Source: Actinomadura livida
GTDB lineage: Bacteria > Actinomycetota > Actinomycetes > Streptosporangiales > Streptosporangiaceae
Assembly (NCBI RefSeq): GCF_014648675.1
Contig: NZ_BMRO01000002.1
Span: 46,256-110,255, forward strand
DNA length: 64,000 nt
Reading direction: 5' to 3'
This document shows, piece by piece, positions 41,619-50,260 of this stretch (positions are counted from its first letter, which is position 1; each line of letters opens with the position of its first letter). The notes below the pieces were generated by a model. It had not been told where the DNA came from. It worked only from the letters and a program-made list of their open reading frames with translations, and did not search any database. The translations under genes and the position numbers were made by a program.

Positions 41619-42659
41619 TCAGGGTTCGATCGTCACCTTGATCGCGGCGCCCCGGGTGACGAGGTCGAGGGCGTCGTGCAGGGCGTCCAGGGGAAGGCGG
41701 TGGGTGATGAGGTCCTCGACCGGGACCCGCCCGGAGCCGATCAGGTCCAGCGCGCGGGCGTTGTGCGCGGGGCTCGACCCGTTCGCGCCGACCAGGGACA
41801 GCTCCCGGTAGTGGACGCGGTTGGCGTCGACGGAGATGACCGGGGCGTCCTTGGGCAGCCCGCCGAACAGGCTGACCCGGCCGCCGGGCGCGACGAGCCG
41901 CTGCGCCTGCTCCTGCGCCGCGCCCGACGCCGCCGCGGTGATCGCGACGTCCGCGCCGCGGCCGCCGGTGAGCCCGCGGACCTCCGCGACGACGTCGGCG
42001 GCGCTCCCGTCGATCGCGGCGTCGGGCTTCACGATCGCCGCACCCCGGGCGAGCCGCTCGCCGTTGACCTCGACGAGGAACACGCGGGCGGCGCCGCGGG
42101 CGCGGGCGACCCGCACGTGCAGGCAGCCGACGGGCCCGGACCCGAACACCACGACGTCGTCGCCCTCGCCGACGCCCGCCAGCTCCTGGCCGTTGAGGAC
42201 GCAGGCGAGCGGCTCGGCCACCGACGCCTCGGCGAACGAGACGCCGTCCGGGATGCGGTTCACCCCGTCCACCGCCAGCACCTTCGCCGGGACGATCATG
42301 TACTCGGCGAACCCGCCGTCGTAGTGGTACCCCATCGACTCCTGCGCGTCGCAGACGGTCATCCGGCCGCGGCGGCACTCCGGGCACGCGCCGTCGGGGA
42401 TGGCGGCGATGACCTGGACGCGGTCGCCCGCCGCCCAGCCGGCGACGCCCGGGCCGGCCTCGGCGACCTCGCCGGCGATCTCGTGCCCCATCACCCGCGG
42501 CGGGTCGATGTGGTGGTGCCCGAACCGGGAGATCTTGACGTCGGTGCCGCACGTCGAGCAGTTGCGGACGCGGATCTTCAGCTCACCCGGGCCGGGCGCC
42601 GGCTCCGGCGCGTCCTCCAGGCGGATGTCGCCGGGTGCGTAGAAACGGGCGACCTTCAT
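41619..42659 (-). CDS. Zinc-dependent MDR dehydrogenase (putative hexitol-phosphate dehydrogenase)
   Basis: A 346-residue medium-chain dehydrogenase. Catalytic Zn ligands include the Cys of STCGTDV and the His-Glu of VMGHEIAGEV; the structural Zn site is CPECRRGRMTVC (three Cys visible, one upstream or replaced). The Rossmann motif is VVVFGSGPVGCLHVRVA. The ATG at 42659 overlaps the EIIA stop (ATGA). In this mannitol-type PTS operon it occupies the place of mannitol-1-phosphate 5-dehydrogenase (MtlD), which belongs to another family; it may oxidise a hexitol phosphate, as Zn-dependent GatD does (inferred). Confidence 0.85.
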   Translation of the reverse strand: MKVARFYAPGDIRLEDAPEPAPGPGELKIRVRNCSTCGTDVKISRFGHHHIDPPRVMGHEIAGEVAEAGPGVAGWAAGDRVQVIAAIPDGACPECRRGRMTVCDAQESMGYHYDGGFAEYMIVPAKVLAVDGVNRIPDGVSFAEASVAEPLACVLNGQELAGVGEGDDVVVFGSGPVGCLHVRVARARGAARVFLVEVNGERLARGAAIVKPDAAIDGSAADVVAEVRGLTGGRGADVAITAAASGAAQEQAQRLVAPGGRVSLFGGLPKDAPVISVDANRVHYRELSLVGANGSSPAHNARALDLIGSGRVPVEDLITHRLPLDALHDALDLVTRGAAIKVTIEP

Positions 42660-43159
42660 ACGGTGTGTCCCTGTCCAGTCTGTAGCGGGTCTGTCGTGTG
42701 CTCTTCTTCGGCGCGCGGGTCGAGGAGGGCGAGGATCCGGTCGGGATCGTCTGCCTCGCGCAGTTCGCGTGCCTTGTCGGGGTCCATCAGCGCCTGTGCC
42801 AGCTCGGCGAGGATCTCCATGTGGCCGTCGCCGCGCGCCGCGATCGCGATGCACACGGTGACGGGCTCGCCGTTCCAGTCCGCCCCCTCGGGGAACCGGA
42901 CGAAGGCCAGCGCGTCCCGGCGGATGAGGTCGCGGCCCTCGTTCGTGCCGTGCGGGATGGCCACGCCCTCGCCGAGGTAGGTGGAGATCGACCGCTCCCG
43001 GTCGAGCATCGCGTCGATGTAGCCGGGCTCGGCCGCGCCGATGTCCACCAGGACCTGCCCGCACAGGCGGACCGCGTCGTCGCGGCCGGCGGCGCGGGCG
43101 TCCAGCCGGATCGCCTCGGGGGCGAGGAGGCCGGCCGCCCGGTCAGCCACCGACCTCAC
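42656..43159 (-). CDS. PTS EIIA component, fructose/mannitol class
   Basis: A 167-residue EIIA of the fructose/mannitol family. The active-site His70 is in YLGEGVAIPHGTNEG. The C-terminus is an acidic, probably disordered tail. The start is GTG 43159 (AAGGA upstream) or GTG 43150; both overlap the end of the EIIB gene. It takes phosphate from HPr and gives it to the EIIB Cys. Confidence 0.9.
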   Translation of the reverse strand: MRSVADRAAGLLAPEAIRLDARAAGRDDAVRLCGQVLVDIGAAEPGYIDAMLDRERSISTYLGEGVAIPHGTNEGRDLIRRDALAFVRFPEGADWNGEPVTVCIAIAARGDGHMEILAELAQALMDPDKARELREADDPDRILALLDPRAEEEHTTDPLQTGQGHTV

Positions 43160-43442
43160 CGCCGTCCTTGATCGCCTTGACCAGCCGGTCGACGGCGGGG
43201 TCGCCGAGGTAGACCTCGAACGCGACCACGGGCGCGCCGCCCGCGCCGCGCCGGGCGCGGTCGGCGAGCCCGGTGTGCGTGACGACCACGTCGGCGTCGG
43301 CCGGGATGGAGTCGACGGGGGTGTGCTCGACCGTCACGTCGCTCTTCTTCAGCGCCTTGCGGAGCTGGCCGGCGAGCATGACGCTGCTGCCCATGCCGGC
43401 GTCGCAGGCGATGACGAGCTTGCGGACGTCCTTGCCGTTCAT
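43143..43442 (-). CDS. PTS EIIB component, mannitol type
   Basis: A 99-residue EIIB. The phosphorylated Cys13 lies in the P-loop-like LVIACDAGMGSSVML, characteristic of mannitol EIIB. It lies 39 nt after EIIC and overlaps EIIA. It phosphorylates the sugar alcohol carried by EIIC. Confidence 0.92.
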   Translation of the reverse strand: MNGKDVRKLVIACDAGMGSSVMLAGQLRKALKKSDVTVEHTPVDSIPADADVVVTHTGLADRARRGAGGAPVVAFEVYLGDPAVDRLVKAIKDGGEVGG

Positions 43443-43481
43443 CGTGATGTGCCTTTCGGGAAGGGGGCCGGGGTGCCCGGG

Positions 43482-44660
43482 TCAGCGGGTGCTGGTCTCC
43501 TTGGCGGTGTCGCCGGCGCCCTCGGCGGCGGCGTTCTTGTCCTCGGCCGGGGCGTCCGCGCCCTCGGCGGCGTTCCCGTCCGTGTCCTCGCCCTCGCCGC
43601 GGGCCTCGGCGAGCCTGCCGAAGCCGAGCAGGGCGGCGCCGACGAAGAAGGAGACCGCGGTGGAGGCGAGCATGCCGGTGTAGACGCCGATCCAGTTGCC
43701 CGCGCCGCGCGGCGTCTGCGCGAGGTAGGCGAAGATGCTGCCCGGCGACGGGGTGGCGACCAGGCCGGTGTCGCTGATCATGAAGATCGCCACGCCGGTC
43801 ATGCCGCCCGCGATCGCGGCGAGGATCATCCGCGGCTTCATGAGGATGTACGGGAAGTAGATCTCGTGGATGCCGCCGAAGAAGTGGATGATCGCGGCGG
43901 CCGGGACGGTCGGGCGCAGCCGCCGCGGCCCGAAGAACCAGTACGCGAGCAGGACGCCGAGGCCGGGCCCGGGGTTGGACTCCAGCATGAACAGGATCGA
44001 CTTGCCGGTCTCGGCGGCCTGGTCCACGCCGATCGGGCCGAGGACGCCGTGGTTGATGGCGTTGTTGAGGAACAGCACCTTCGCGGGCTCGATGAGCACG
44101 GACGTGAGCGGCAGGACGTCGTGGTCGACCAGCCAGCTGACGCCGTCCCCGGCCCAGTTGGTGAAGGTGTTCATCACCGGGCCGATCGTCAGGTTGCCGA
44201 CGACCGCCATGGCGCCGCCGATGATCCCGGCGGAGAAGTTGTCGACGAGCATCTCGAACCCGGTCCGGACGCGCTCCTGGACGAGGCCGTCGAAGAGCTT
44301 CAGCAGGTACGCGGTGAGCGGGCCCATGACCATCGCGCCGAGGAACATCGGCACGTCGGCGCCGACGATGATGCCGACGGTGGCGACCGCGCCGACGACC
44401 GCGCCGCGCTGGCCGTGCACCATCCGGCCGCCGGTGTAGCCGATGAGCAGCGGCAGCAGGAACTTGATCATCGGGTCGACCATCTCGGCGAGGCCCTCGT
44501 TGGGCAGCCAGCCGGTGGGGATGAACAGCGCGGTGATCAGACCCCACGCGATGAACGCGCCGATGTTCGGCATGACCATCCCGGCCAGCTTGCCGCCGAA
44601 CCGCTGGACCTGAGCGCGGAGCCCCGTTCCCGTGGGCTCTGGGGTGTAGTCGGTGGCCAT
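43482..44660 (-). CDS. PTS EIIC permease, mannitol type
   Basis: A 392-residue membrane permease. Mannitol EIIC features are GGRMVHGQRGAVVGAVATVG, NNAINHGVLGPIG and the substrate motif GGIHEIYFPYILMKPR. About eight membrane segments are predicted; a hydrophilic Glu/Ala-rich tail (about 350-392) replaces the fused EIIB-EIIA of E. coli MtlA. ATG 44660 has AGGAGG; the open frame to 44972 runs into the kinase gene and was rejected. It follows the PfkB kinase by 82 nt. Confidence 0.9.
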   Translation of the reverse strand: MATDYTPEPTGTGLRAQVQRFGGKLAGMVMPNIGAFIAWGLITALFIPTGWLPNEGLAEMVDPMIKFLLPLLIGYTGGRMVHGQRGAVVGAVATVGIIVGADVPMFLGAMVMGPLTAYLLKLFDGLVQERVRTGFEMLVDNFSAGIIGGAMAVVGNLTIGPVMNTFTNWAGDGVSWLVDHDVLPLTSVLIEPAKVLFLNNAINHGVLGPIGVDQAAETGKSILFMLESNPGPGLGVLLAYWFFGPRRLRPTVPAAAIIHFFGGIHEIYFPYILMKPRMILAAIAGGMTGVAIFMISDTGLVATPSPGSIFAYLAQTPRGAGNWIGVYTGMLASTAVSFFVGAALLGFGRLAEARGEGEDTDGNAAEGADAPAEDKNAAAEGAGDTAKETSTR

Positions 44661-44742
44661 TTCGGGCCTCCTGTCGATCGGGGGTGGGTTCTCTCGGATG
44701 TCGGTGACCGGAGCTCGTGCGGCGGGGGGCTCTCGCGGGCGG

Positions 44743-45681
44743 TCAGGTGACGAGGGGCCGGGCGAGGTCCGGCCGCGGATGGATGCGGACGATGTCGCGC
44801 CGGATGTCGTCCCCGGCCGGCATCCGGCTGGCGGGCAGCCGGACGGCGGCCGCGCCCCAGGCGAGCGCCTCGGCGAGGGCGGCCGGCCCGCGCGCGCCGC
44901 CGGCGAGGAACCCGGCGAGCAGCGCGTCGCCGGCGCCGACCGTGCTGCTGGGCCTGGAGACGGGCGCGTCACCGGTGAGGACGCCGTCGTCGTCGACGAG
45001 CACGGCCCCCTCGGCGCCGAGGCTGACCAGCACCGCGCGGGCCCCGCGCGCCCGGAGCTCCCCGGCGGCCTCGACGACGTCGGCGATCGTGCCGACGGGG
45101 CGGCCGACGGCCTCGGCGAGCTCCTCCCGGTTCGGCTTGATGAGGTCGGGCCCGGCGGGGACGGCGGCGCGCAGCGCCGCGCCGCTGGAGTCGACCGCGA
45201 CCCGGATGCCGTCCGGCGCGAACCTGCGGCACAGCGCGGCGTAGGTGCCGTCCGGGACGCCGGGCGGCAGGCTCCCGCAGCCGACCACCCAGCTCGCGGC
45301 GGCGGCCTCGGCCTCGACGGCGGCGGCCAGCTCGTCCAGCTCCCCGGGCGCGACCGGGCCGCCGGGCTCGTTCAGCTTCGTCGTGACGCCGCCCGGCTCG
45401 ACGATCGTCACGTTGGACCGCGTCCGGCCCGCGACGCGCACGGCGCGGACCCGCATGCCCTCGGCCTCCAGCAGCCCGCGCAGCCGGTCGCCGTCGGCGC
45501 CGCCGACCGCGACCACGGCGACGGAGCCGACGCCGTTGGCCAGCAGGGCGCGGGAGACGTTGACGCCCTTCCCGCCCGGGTCGACCCGCGCCGACCGCGC
45601 CCGGATGACCTCGCCGCGCGTCAGCACGTCCACCTCGATCGTGCGGTCGAGGCTCGGATTGAGCGTGACCGTGACGATCAT
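44743..45681 (-). CDS. PfkB-family sugar-phosphate kinase (1-phosphofructokinase/LacC type)
   Basis: A 312-residue ribokinase-fold kinase. The N-terminus IVTVTLNPSLDRTIEV, the substrate motif DPGGKGVNVSRAL and the catalytic STVGAGDALLAGFLAG identify the FruK/LacC/PfkB group. It would phosphorylate fructose-1-phosphate, fructose-6-phosphate or tagatose-6-phosphate at the remaining position. It is the first gene of the PTS operon. A mannitol pathway through fructose-6-phosphate needs no FruK, so its presence hints at a different hexitol or at dual fructose use. Confidence 0.88.
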   Translation of the reverse strand: MIVTVTLNPSLDRTIEVDVLTRGEVIRARSARVDPGGKGVNVSRALLANGVGSVAVVAVGGADGDRLRGLLEAEGMRVRAVRVAGRTRSNVTIVEPGGVTTKLNEPGGPVAPGELDELAAAVEAEAAAASWVVGCGSLPPGVPDGTYAALCRRFAPDGIRVAVDSSGAALRAAVPAGPDLIKPNREELAEAVGRPVGTIADVVEAAGELRARGARAVLVSLGAEGAVLVDDDGVLTGDAPVSRPSSTVGAGDALLAGFLAGGARGPAALAEALAWGAAAVRLPASRMPAGDDIRRDIVRIHPRPDLARPLVT

Positions 45682-45715
45682 GCGGGCGTCGTTCCCCGAG
45701 GCATGTGGTTTCCTT

Positions 45716-45754
45716 CCCGTTTGATTTTGTTTCCCTTGTATTTATGCCCGTTTG
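45716..45754 (-). promoter_or_regulatory. Paired direct repeats upstream of the PTS operon (candidate DeoR operators)
   Basis: CCCGTTTG occurs at 45716-45723 and again at 45747-45754, 31 bp apart (about three helical turns), flanking an AT-rich stretch in front of the kinase ATG at 45681. DeoR-family proteins often bind spaced repeats. The remaining gap to 46015 shows no gene. Confidence 0.5.
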
Positions 45755-46015
45755 CAGCCGAGGTCAAGAGCTACCCGGGAGTTTTCCCAGGAACAAGCTG
45801 TGCCCGGGTCCGGGTGGCGCTGGGAAACGTGTGGGAACGCAGGCCCGCAGCGGCCCGCCCGGGCCGTGCCGGCGGGCTTCGCGGCCGTTTTGCGGGCTAC
45901 CGGCCGATCATGGGAAGGATGTTCGGAGGGCGGCGGGCGGACGAGGACGGGGGAGAGGCGTGGAGAGCCGGTCCGGAGCGGGCGCGGCCGGGGCCGAGCG
46001 GGCCCGGACGCCCTG

Positions 46016-46897
46016 ATGGCGTGGTCGGTCTGCCTCAGCCTCGCCGCCGCGTTCCTGTTCGCCGCGGCCGCCACGGTCCAGTACCGCGCCGCCAGGCGCG
46101 CGGTGGGCGGCGGCATGGACGCCGCGGCCGCGCACGGGCTGATCCGCAGGCTGGTCCGCGACCCGGTGTGGCTCACCGGCTGGGGCGTGAACCTGGGCGG
46201 GTTCTTCGCCCAGGCGGCCGCGCTGCACTTCGGGTCGACCGCCGTCGTCCAGCCCCTGCTGGTCACCCAGCTGGTCTTCACCATCCTGCTCGGCGCGGCC
46301 GGCACCGAACGCGGCCTCGTCCGCACGGACCTGCTCGGCGCCGTCGCCGTGTCGGCGGGCCTCGCCGTCCTGTTCACGGTCCCGGGCGCGGTCCCGCCCG
46401 CGGGCGAGCCGTCGCGGCCCCGGCTGTACGTCGCGGCGCTGATCGCCGTGCCGCTCGTCGCCGTGCTGTCCCGGGCGGCGTGGCTGCGGAAGGGGCCGGT
46501 GCGCGCCGCGCTGCTCGGCGTCTGCGCGGGGCTGTGCTTCGCGGCGAGCGCGGTGCTGATCAAGCTCACCACGGCGAGCCTCATCGACGACGGCGTCGCC
46601 GCCACCGCCGCCGACTGGCCGGGCTACGCGCTGGCGGGCAGCACGCTCTGCGGGCTCCTGATCGAGCAGCGGGCCTTCGCCGCCGGGTCGCTGCCGGCCG
46701 CGATGACCGCGATGACGATGACCAACCCCATCGCCTCCTACCTGGTGGCCGTCCTCGCCTTCGACACGATGCCGCCGCGGACGGCGGCGGCGTTCGCCGC
46801 CCTCTCCGGCAGCGCCGTGCTCCTCACCGCCGGGGTCTCACTGCTGTCGCGCTCCGCGGCCGCCGCCCGGCACGGCGGCGGCCCGCCCGGCCGCTGA
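46016..46897 (+). CDS. DMT-superfamily membrane transporter (EamA/NIPA-like)
   Basis: A 293-residue membrane protein with about nine helices, starting SVCLSLAAAFLFAAAATVQYRAARR. LHFGSTAVVQPLLVTQLVFTILLG and the second-half counterpart TAMTMTNPIASYLVAVLAF are the internally repeated DMT features. Substrate unknown. The ATG at 46016 lacks a strong ribosome site; the frame is open to 45752, but that extension is Arg/Gly-rich and unlike a protein. It is convergent with ligA. Confidence 0.75.
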   Translation: MAWSVCLSLAAAFLFAAAATVQYRAARRAVGGGMDAAAAHGLIRRLVRDPVWLTGWGVNLGGFFAQAAALHFGSTAVVQPLLVTQLVFTILLGAAGTERGLVRTDLLGAVAVSAGLAVLFTVPGAVPPAGEPSRPRLYVAALIAVPLVAVLSRAAWLRKGPVRAALLGVCAGLCFAASAVLIKLTTASLIDDGVAATAADWPGYALAGSTLCGLLIEQRAFAAGSLPAAMTAMTMTNPIASYLVAVLAFDTMPPRTAAAFAALSGSAVLLTAGVSLLSRSAAAARHGGGPPGR

Positions 46898-46952
46898 CCC
46901 GCCCGGGGGCGGCGACCCGGCGGGACGGGACGCGCGTGCGGCGTGCCGGCGG

Positions 46953-48962
46953 TCAGATGACGCCGGCCTCGGTGAGCCAGCGCCACAGCCGGTCCTGCTC
47001 CACGACCGCGACCCCGAGCTTCTCGGCCTTGCCGGTCTTGGCGGCGCCGACGTTGTCGCCGGTGAGCAGGTAGTCGGTGTTGGCCGAGACCGAGGAGGCG
47101 GTCGTCGCCGCGGCCTGCTCGACCAGGCGGGTGACGTCCGGCCGGCTGATCTTCGCGCCCGAGCGCGGGTCGGTGAACGCGCCGGTGATCACCACCGACG
47201 CGCCCTTGAGCGGCGAGTCGTCCGCAGCCGCAGCGTCGACCGGCCGGTCCTCGGGCAGCACGTCGAGGTGGACGCCGCGCTCGCGCAGCGCCGCGAGCTC
47301 CCGCCGCACCTCCGGGCGGGCGAAGAAGGCCACGATGCTCTCGGCGGCCTTGGGCCCGATGTCGCGGATGGCCACGAGGTCCTCGGCCGTGGCCGCCGCG
47401 ACGTCCTCGATGCTCTCGTAGCCGGCCAGGCACAGCCGCTTGGCGGTGCCCTCGGAGGCCATCGGGATCGCCAGTCCGATCAGCGCGCGCCGCAGCCCCA
47501 GCCCCTTGGAGGCGGCGATCGAGTCGACCATGTTCCGCGCGCTGACCTCGCCCATCCGCTCGTAGCCGAGCAGCTGCTCGGCGGTCAGGTCGTAGAAGTC
47601 GCTGCGGTTGCGGAGCACGCCGTCCTCGGCGAGCTTCTCGATCCACGTGTCGCCGACGCCCTCCATGTCGGCCGCCTGGCGCGAGGCCCAGTGCATGAGC
47701 CGGCGCGTCGCCTGCGCCGGGCACTGCAGGTTCAGGCACCACCGCTCCTCGCCGGTGCCGCGGACCTCCAGCTCGGAGCCGCACGACGGGCAGTGCGCGG
47801 GCGGGACGATCTCGGTCTCGGTCCCGTCGCGCCGCTCGGGCAGCGAGCGCCCCGCGAACGGGATCACGTCGCCGCGCCGCACGACCGCGACCGTGTCGCC
47901 GATCCGCAGGTCCCGCTCGCGGATCAGGCGCGGGTTGTGCAGGGTGATGTTCTCCACCGTCACGCCGCCGACGAACACCGGCGCGACCTTCGCGCGCGGC
48001 GGGACGCGGCCGATCTTGCCGACCGGCCACTCGACCGACAGCAGCGTCGTCAGCTTCTCCTCCGGCGGGTACTTGAACGCGATCGCCCCGCGCGGCTCGG
48101 CGCTGTTGAACCCCGCCGCGTCGAACGCGGCCGGCTCGTGCAGCCGCACGACCGCGCCGTCGATGTCGTAGTCCAGCCCGTCGCGGCGCGCGCCGATGGC
48201 GTGGACGGCGTCGATCACCTCGGCGGCGTCGGCGCACACGAACTGGGCGACCGTCTCGAAACCCGCCGGGACCTCCACCGCGGCGCCGTCGCGGTCGGCG
48301 CCGAAGGCGAAGAACCGCAGCAGCCGCCTCGCCTTCGCAGCTGCCTCCGGGTCCTTGAGCACCAGCGTCCCCGCGGCGCCCGACCGCGGGTTGGTCAGCG
48401 TCCGCGCGGGATGCGCCTCGTTGTAGGCGGACCACACCGACCGCAGCATCACCGCCTCGCCGCGGACCTCGACGCGCCCGGGCGCATCGATCTCGGCCGG
48501 CAGCCCCGGGATCACGTGGCGCACCTTCGCGGTCACCAGCTCGCCGACCGCGCCCGTGCCGCGGGTGGCGACGTAGTCGAGCGTTCCGTCGGCGTAGACG
48601 ACGCTGAGCGAGAGCCCGTCGAGCTTCTCCGACACCCGGAAGACCTGGCCGCCGAACCGCTCGCAGAACGTGCGGATCTGCTCCTCGCTCGTCGCCTTGG
48701 CCAGCGAGAGCATCGGGCGCGCGTGCCGGACGGTCGGGCCGGTCAGTTCCGCCGGCGCGTTCACCTTGCCGAGCGGGCTGCCGGCCGGCTCGAGCTCCGG
48801 ATGCTCGGCGACCAGCGCCGCCAGCTCGTCCTTCAGGGCGTCGTAGTCGGCGTCCGGCAGGGGGCTGTCGCCGGCGCCGTAGTACAGGTCGTTCAGCCGC
48901 GTGACCTCGGCGGTCAGCTCGTTGATGCGCTTCGCAACGTCCACACCCCGATTAAACGGCAC
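46953..48962 (-). CDS. ligA: NAD+-dependent DNA ligase, divergent LigA
   Basis: A 669-residue ligase with all LigA domains: Ia (about 1-70), adenylation domain with nucleophile Lys113 in SEKLDGLSLSVVYADG, OB fold (ENITLHNPRLIRERDLRIGD), Cys4 zinc finger (CPSCG...CLNLQCP), helix-hairpin-helix region, and C-terminal BRCT (KGASVVITGAFTDPRSG). Several near-invariant positions differ: TRGDG is TRGTG, GEDVTxN is GELVTAK, NPRNAAAGS is NPRSGAAGT. This suggests a second, specialised ligase rather than the housekeeping one, unless the genome has no other. The start is GTG 48962 or GTG 48944 (better for the family N-terminus MDVAKRINEL). Confidence 0.88.
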   Translation of the reverse strand: MPFNRGVDVAKRINELTAEVTRLNDLYYGAGDSPLPDADYDALKDELAALVAEHPELEPAGSPLGKVNAPAELTGPTVRHARPMLSLAKATSEEQIRTFCERFGGQVFRVSEKLDGLSLSVVYADGTLDYVATRGTGAVGELVTAKVRHVIPGLPAEIDAPGRVEVRGEAVMLRSVWSAYNEAHPARTLTNPRSGAAGTLVLKDPEAAAKARRLLRFFAFGADRDGAAVEVPAGFETVAQFVCADAAEVIDAVHAIGARRDGLDYDIDGAVVRLHEPAAFDAAGFNSAEPRGAIAFKYPPEEKLTTLLSVEWPVGKIGRVPPRAKVAPVFVGGVTVENITLHNPRLIRERDLRIGDTVAVVRRGDVIPFAGRSLPERRDGTETEIVPPAHCPSCGSELEVRGTGEERWCLNLQCPAQATRRLMHWASRQAADMEGVGDTWIEKLAEDGVLRNRSDFYDLTAEQLLGYERMGEVSARNMVDSIAASKGLGLRRALIGLAIPMASEGTAKRLCLAGYESIEDVAAATAEDLVAIRDIGPKAAESIVAFFARPEVRRELAALRERGVHLDVLPEDRPVDAAAADDSPLKGASVVITGAFTDPRSGAKISRPDVTRLVEQAAATTASSVSANTDYLLTGDNVGAAKTGKAEKLGVAVVEQDRLWRWLTEAGVI

Positions 48963-49010
48963 GGCACCGACAACCCGGCCGGGCGACGACCGGCCGGGCG
49001 GGCGACGGGG

Positions 49011-50189
49011 CTAGGCGGACTTCTCGGCGCGGGCGGTGCGGACCAGCCAGCTCAGCATGAGCATCAGGTCGAGCCTGCCCTCCGGCTCGGTGAACCGGCC
49101 GTCGGTCAGCTCGGTGATGCGGCGCAGGCGGTAGCGGACGGTCTGCTCGTGGATGTGCAGCCGCTCCGCCGCGACGACCGCGTTGTCCCCGCACTGCAGG
49201 TAGGTCAGCAGCGTCTCGGCCAGCGGCAGCCGGCGGGCCGGCGCCAGGTCGAGCAGCGGCCCGAGGACGGCGCCCGCGGTCGCGCCGACCAGCTCCTCCG
49301 CGGCGAGCGTCGCCAGCGGCGCGATGTGGTCGACGCACCGGACCGGGGCGCCGCCGGGCAGCAGCCCCCGCTCCGCGAGCGTGAGCGCGTGCCGGGCCCA
49401 GCGCAGCGAGACGGCGCCCTGCCCGACCGGGACGGTCGGCCCGATCGCGGCCGTGCCGAGCCTGCGCAGCGCGGGCCACAGCCGGTCCTGGCCGGGGCCC
49501 TCCGGATCGGGCACCACGAGGTACGGGACCGGGGCCTCCCAGTCGGCCAGCACGGCGGGCGGCAGGATCCGCGCCCCGGTGGGCGCCCCCTGCGGCAGCG
49601 CGACCAGGCCGATGCTCTTCGGCAGGTCCCAGCGCGCCGCGACCGCCACCTCGGCGATGGTCTCCGGACCGGGCGACGGCTCGGCGACCAGCAGGTCCCG
49701 CAGCCGGTCCCGGCGCCGCTCGCGCTCGGTCGCGAGCTGCCCCTGCTCCCGCGCGTACCCCTGCGCGGCGGCGTCGGCGACCCGCGCCAGCAGCATGAAC
49801 AGCGAGTCGGTCAGCCGGCCCAGCGTCTCGCGCGACCAGCCGAGGCGGTAGGCGTCCATGATGAAGCGGCGGCACGCGACCTGGCTGCTCACCCGCATCG
49901 CGTTCTGCAGGGCGTCCAGGCTGCGGCCCTGCCTGGCCTCCTGCTCCCCGAGCTGCATGTACAGCTCGGTCAGCTTCCGCGCGTCGGCGTTCGGGTGGTC
50001 GACGGAGTCGACGAAGAACGCGACGGTGTCGCTGACCGTCCGCTCGACCCGCTTGGCGTACTCGCCGCCGTCGTCGCCCGCGTACTCGGGCACCTGGTCG
50101 CGGATCTCCCGCTCCATCTCTGCGACGGCGGACTGGAGGTGCTGGCGCAGCAGGTCGGGCAGCTCGGCGGGCATGGGCCCCTGTGTCAT
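49011..50189 (-). CDS. PucR/CdaR-type helix-turn-helix regulator
   Basis: A 392-residue regulator. An N-terminal alpha-helical region (about 1-160, RsbRD-like), a central GGDEF-like fold, and the C-terminal PucR helix-turn-helix TLLTYLQCGDNAVVAAERLHIHEQTVRYRLRRI. Such proteins control varied catabolic or stress genes. It stands alone between ligA and an acyltransferase, same strand. An AT-rich patch at 50240-50262 is its likely promoter. Confidence 0.88.
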   Translation of the reverse strand: MTQGPMPAELPDLLRQHLQSAVAEMEREIRDQVPEYAGDDGGEYAKRVERTVSDTVAFFVDSVDHPNADARKLTELYMQLGEQEARQGRSLDALQNAMRVSSQVACRRFIMDAYRLGWSRETLGRLTDSLFMLLARVADAAAQGYAREQGQLATERERRRDRLRDLLVAEPSPGPETIAEVAVAARWDLPKSIGLVALPQGAPTGARILPPAVLADWEAPVPYLVVPDPEGPGQDRLWPALRRLGTAAIGPTVPVGQGAVSLRWARHALTLAERGLLPGGAPVRCVDHIAPLATLAAEELVGATAGAVLGPLLDLAPARRLPLAETLLTYLQCGDNAVVAAERLHIHEQTVRYRLRRITELTDGRFTEPEGRLDLMLMLSWLVRTARAEKSA

Positions 50190-50260
50190 CGGCTATCCGT
50201 TTCCGCCGGGGGTGGGGGGTGGAACGGCCTCACCCTAGGCAATAAAGGGAAAAGCTGTCA

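Noticed and set aside
45752..46015. An 88-codon N-terminal extension of the DMT transporter
   Set aside because: The extension is Arg/Gly-rich and hydrophilic with no signal or domain, and overlaps the likely promoter region of the divergent PTS operon.
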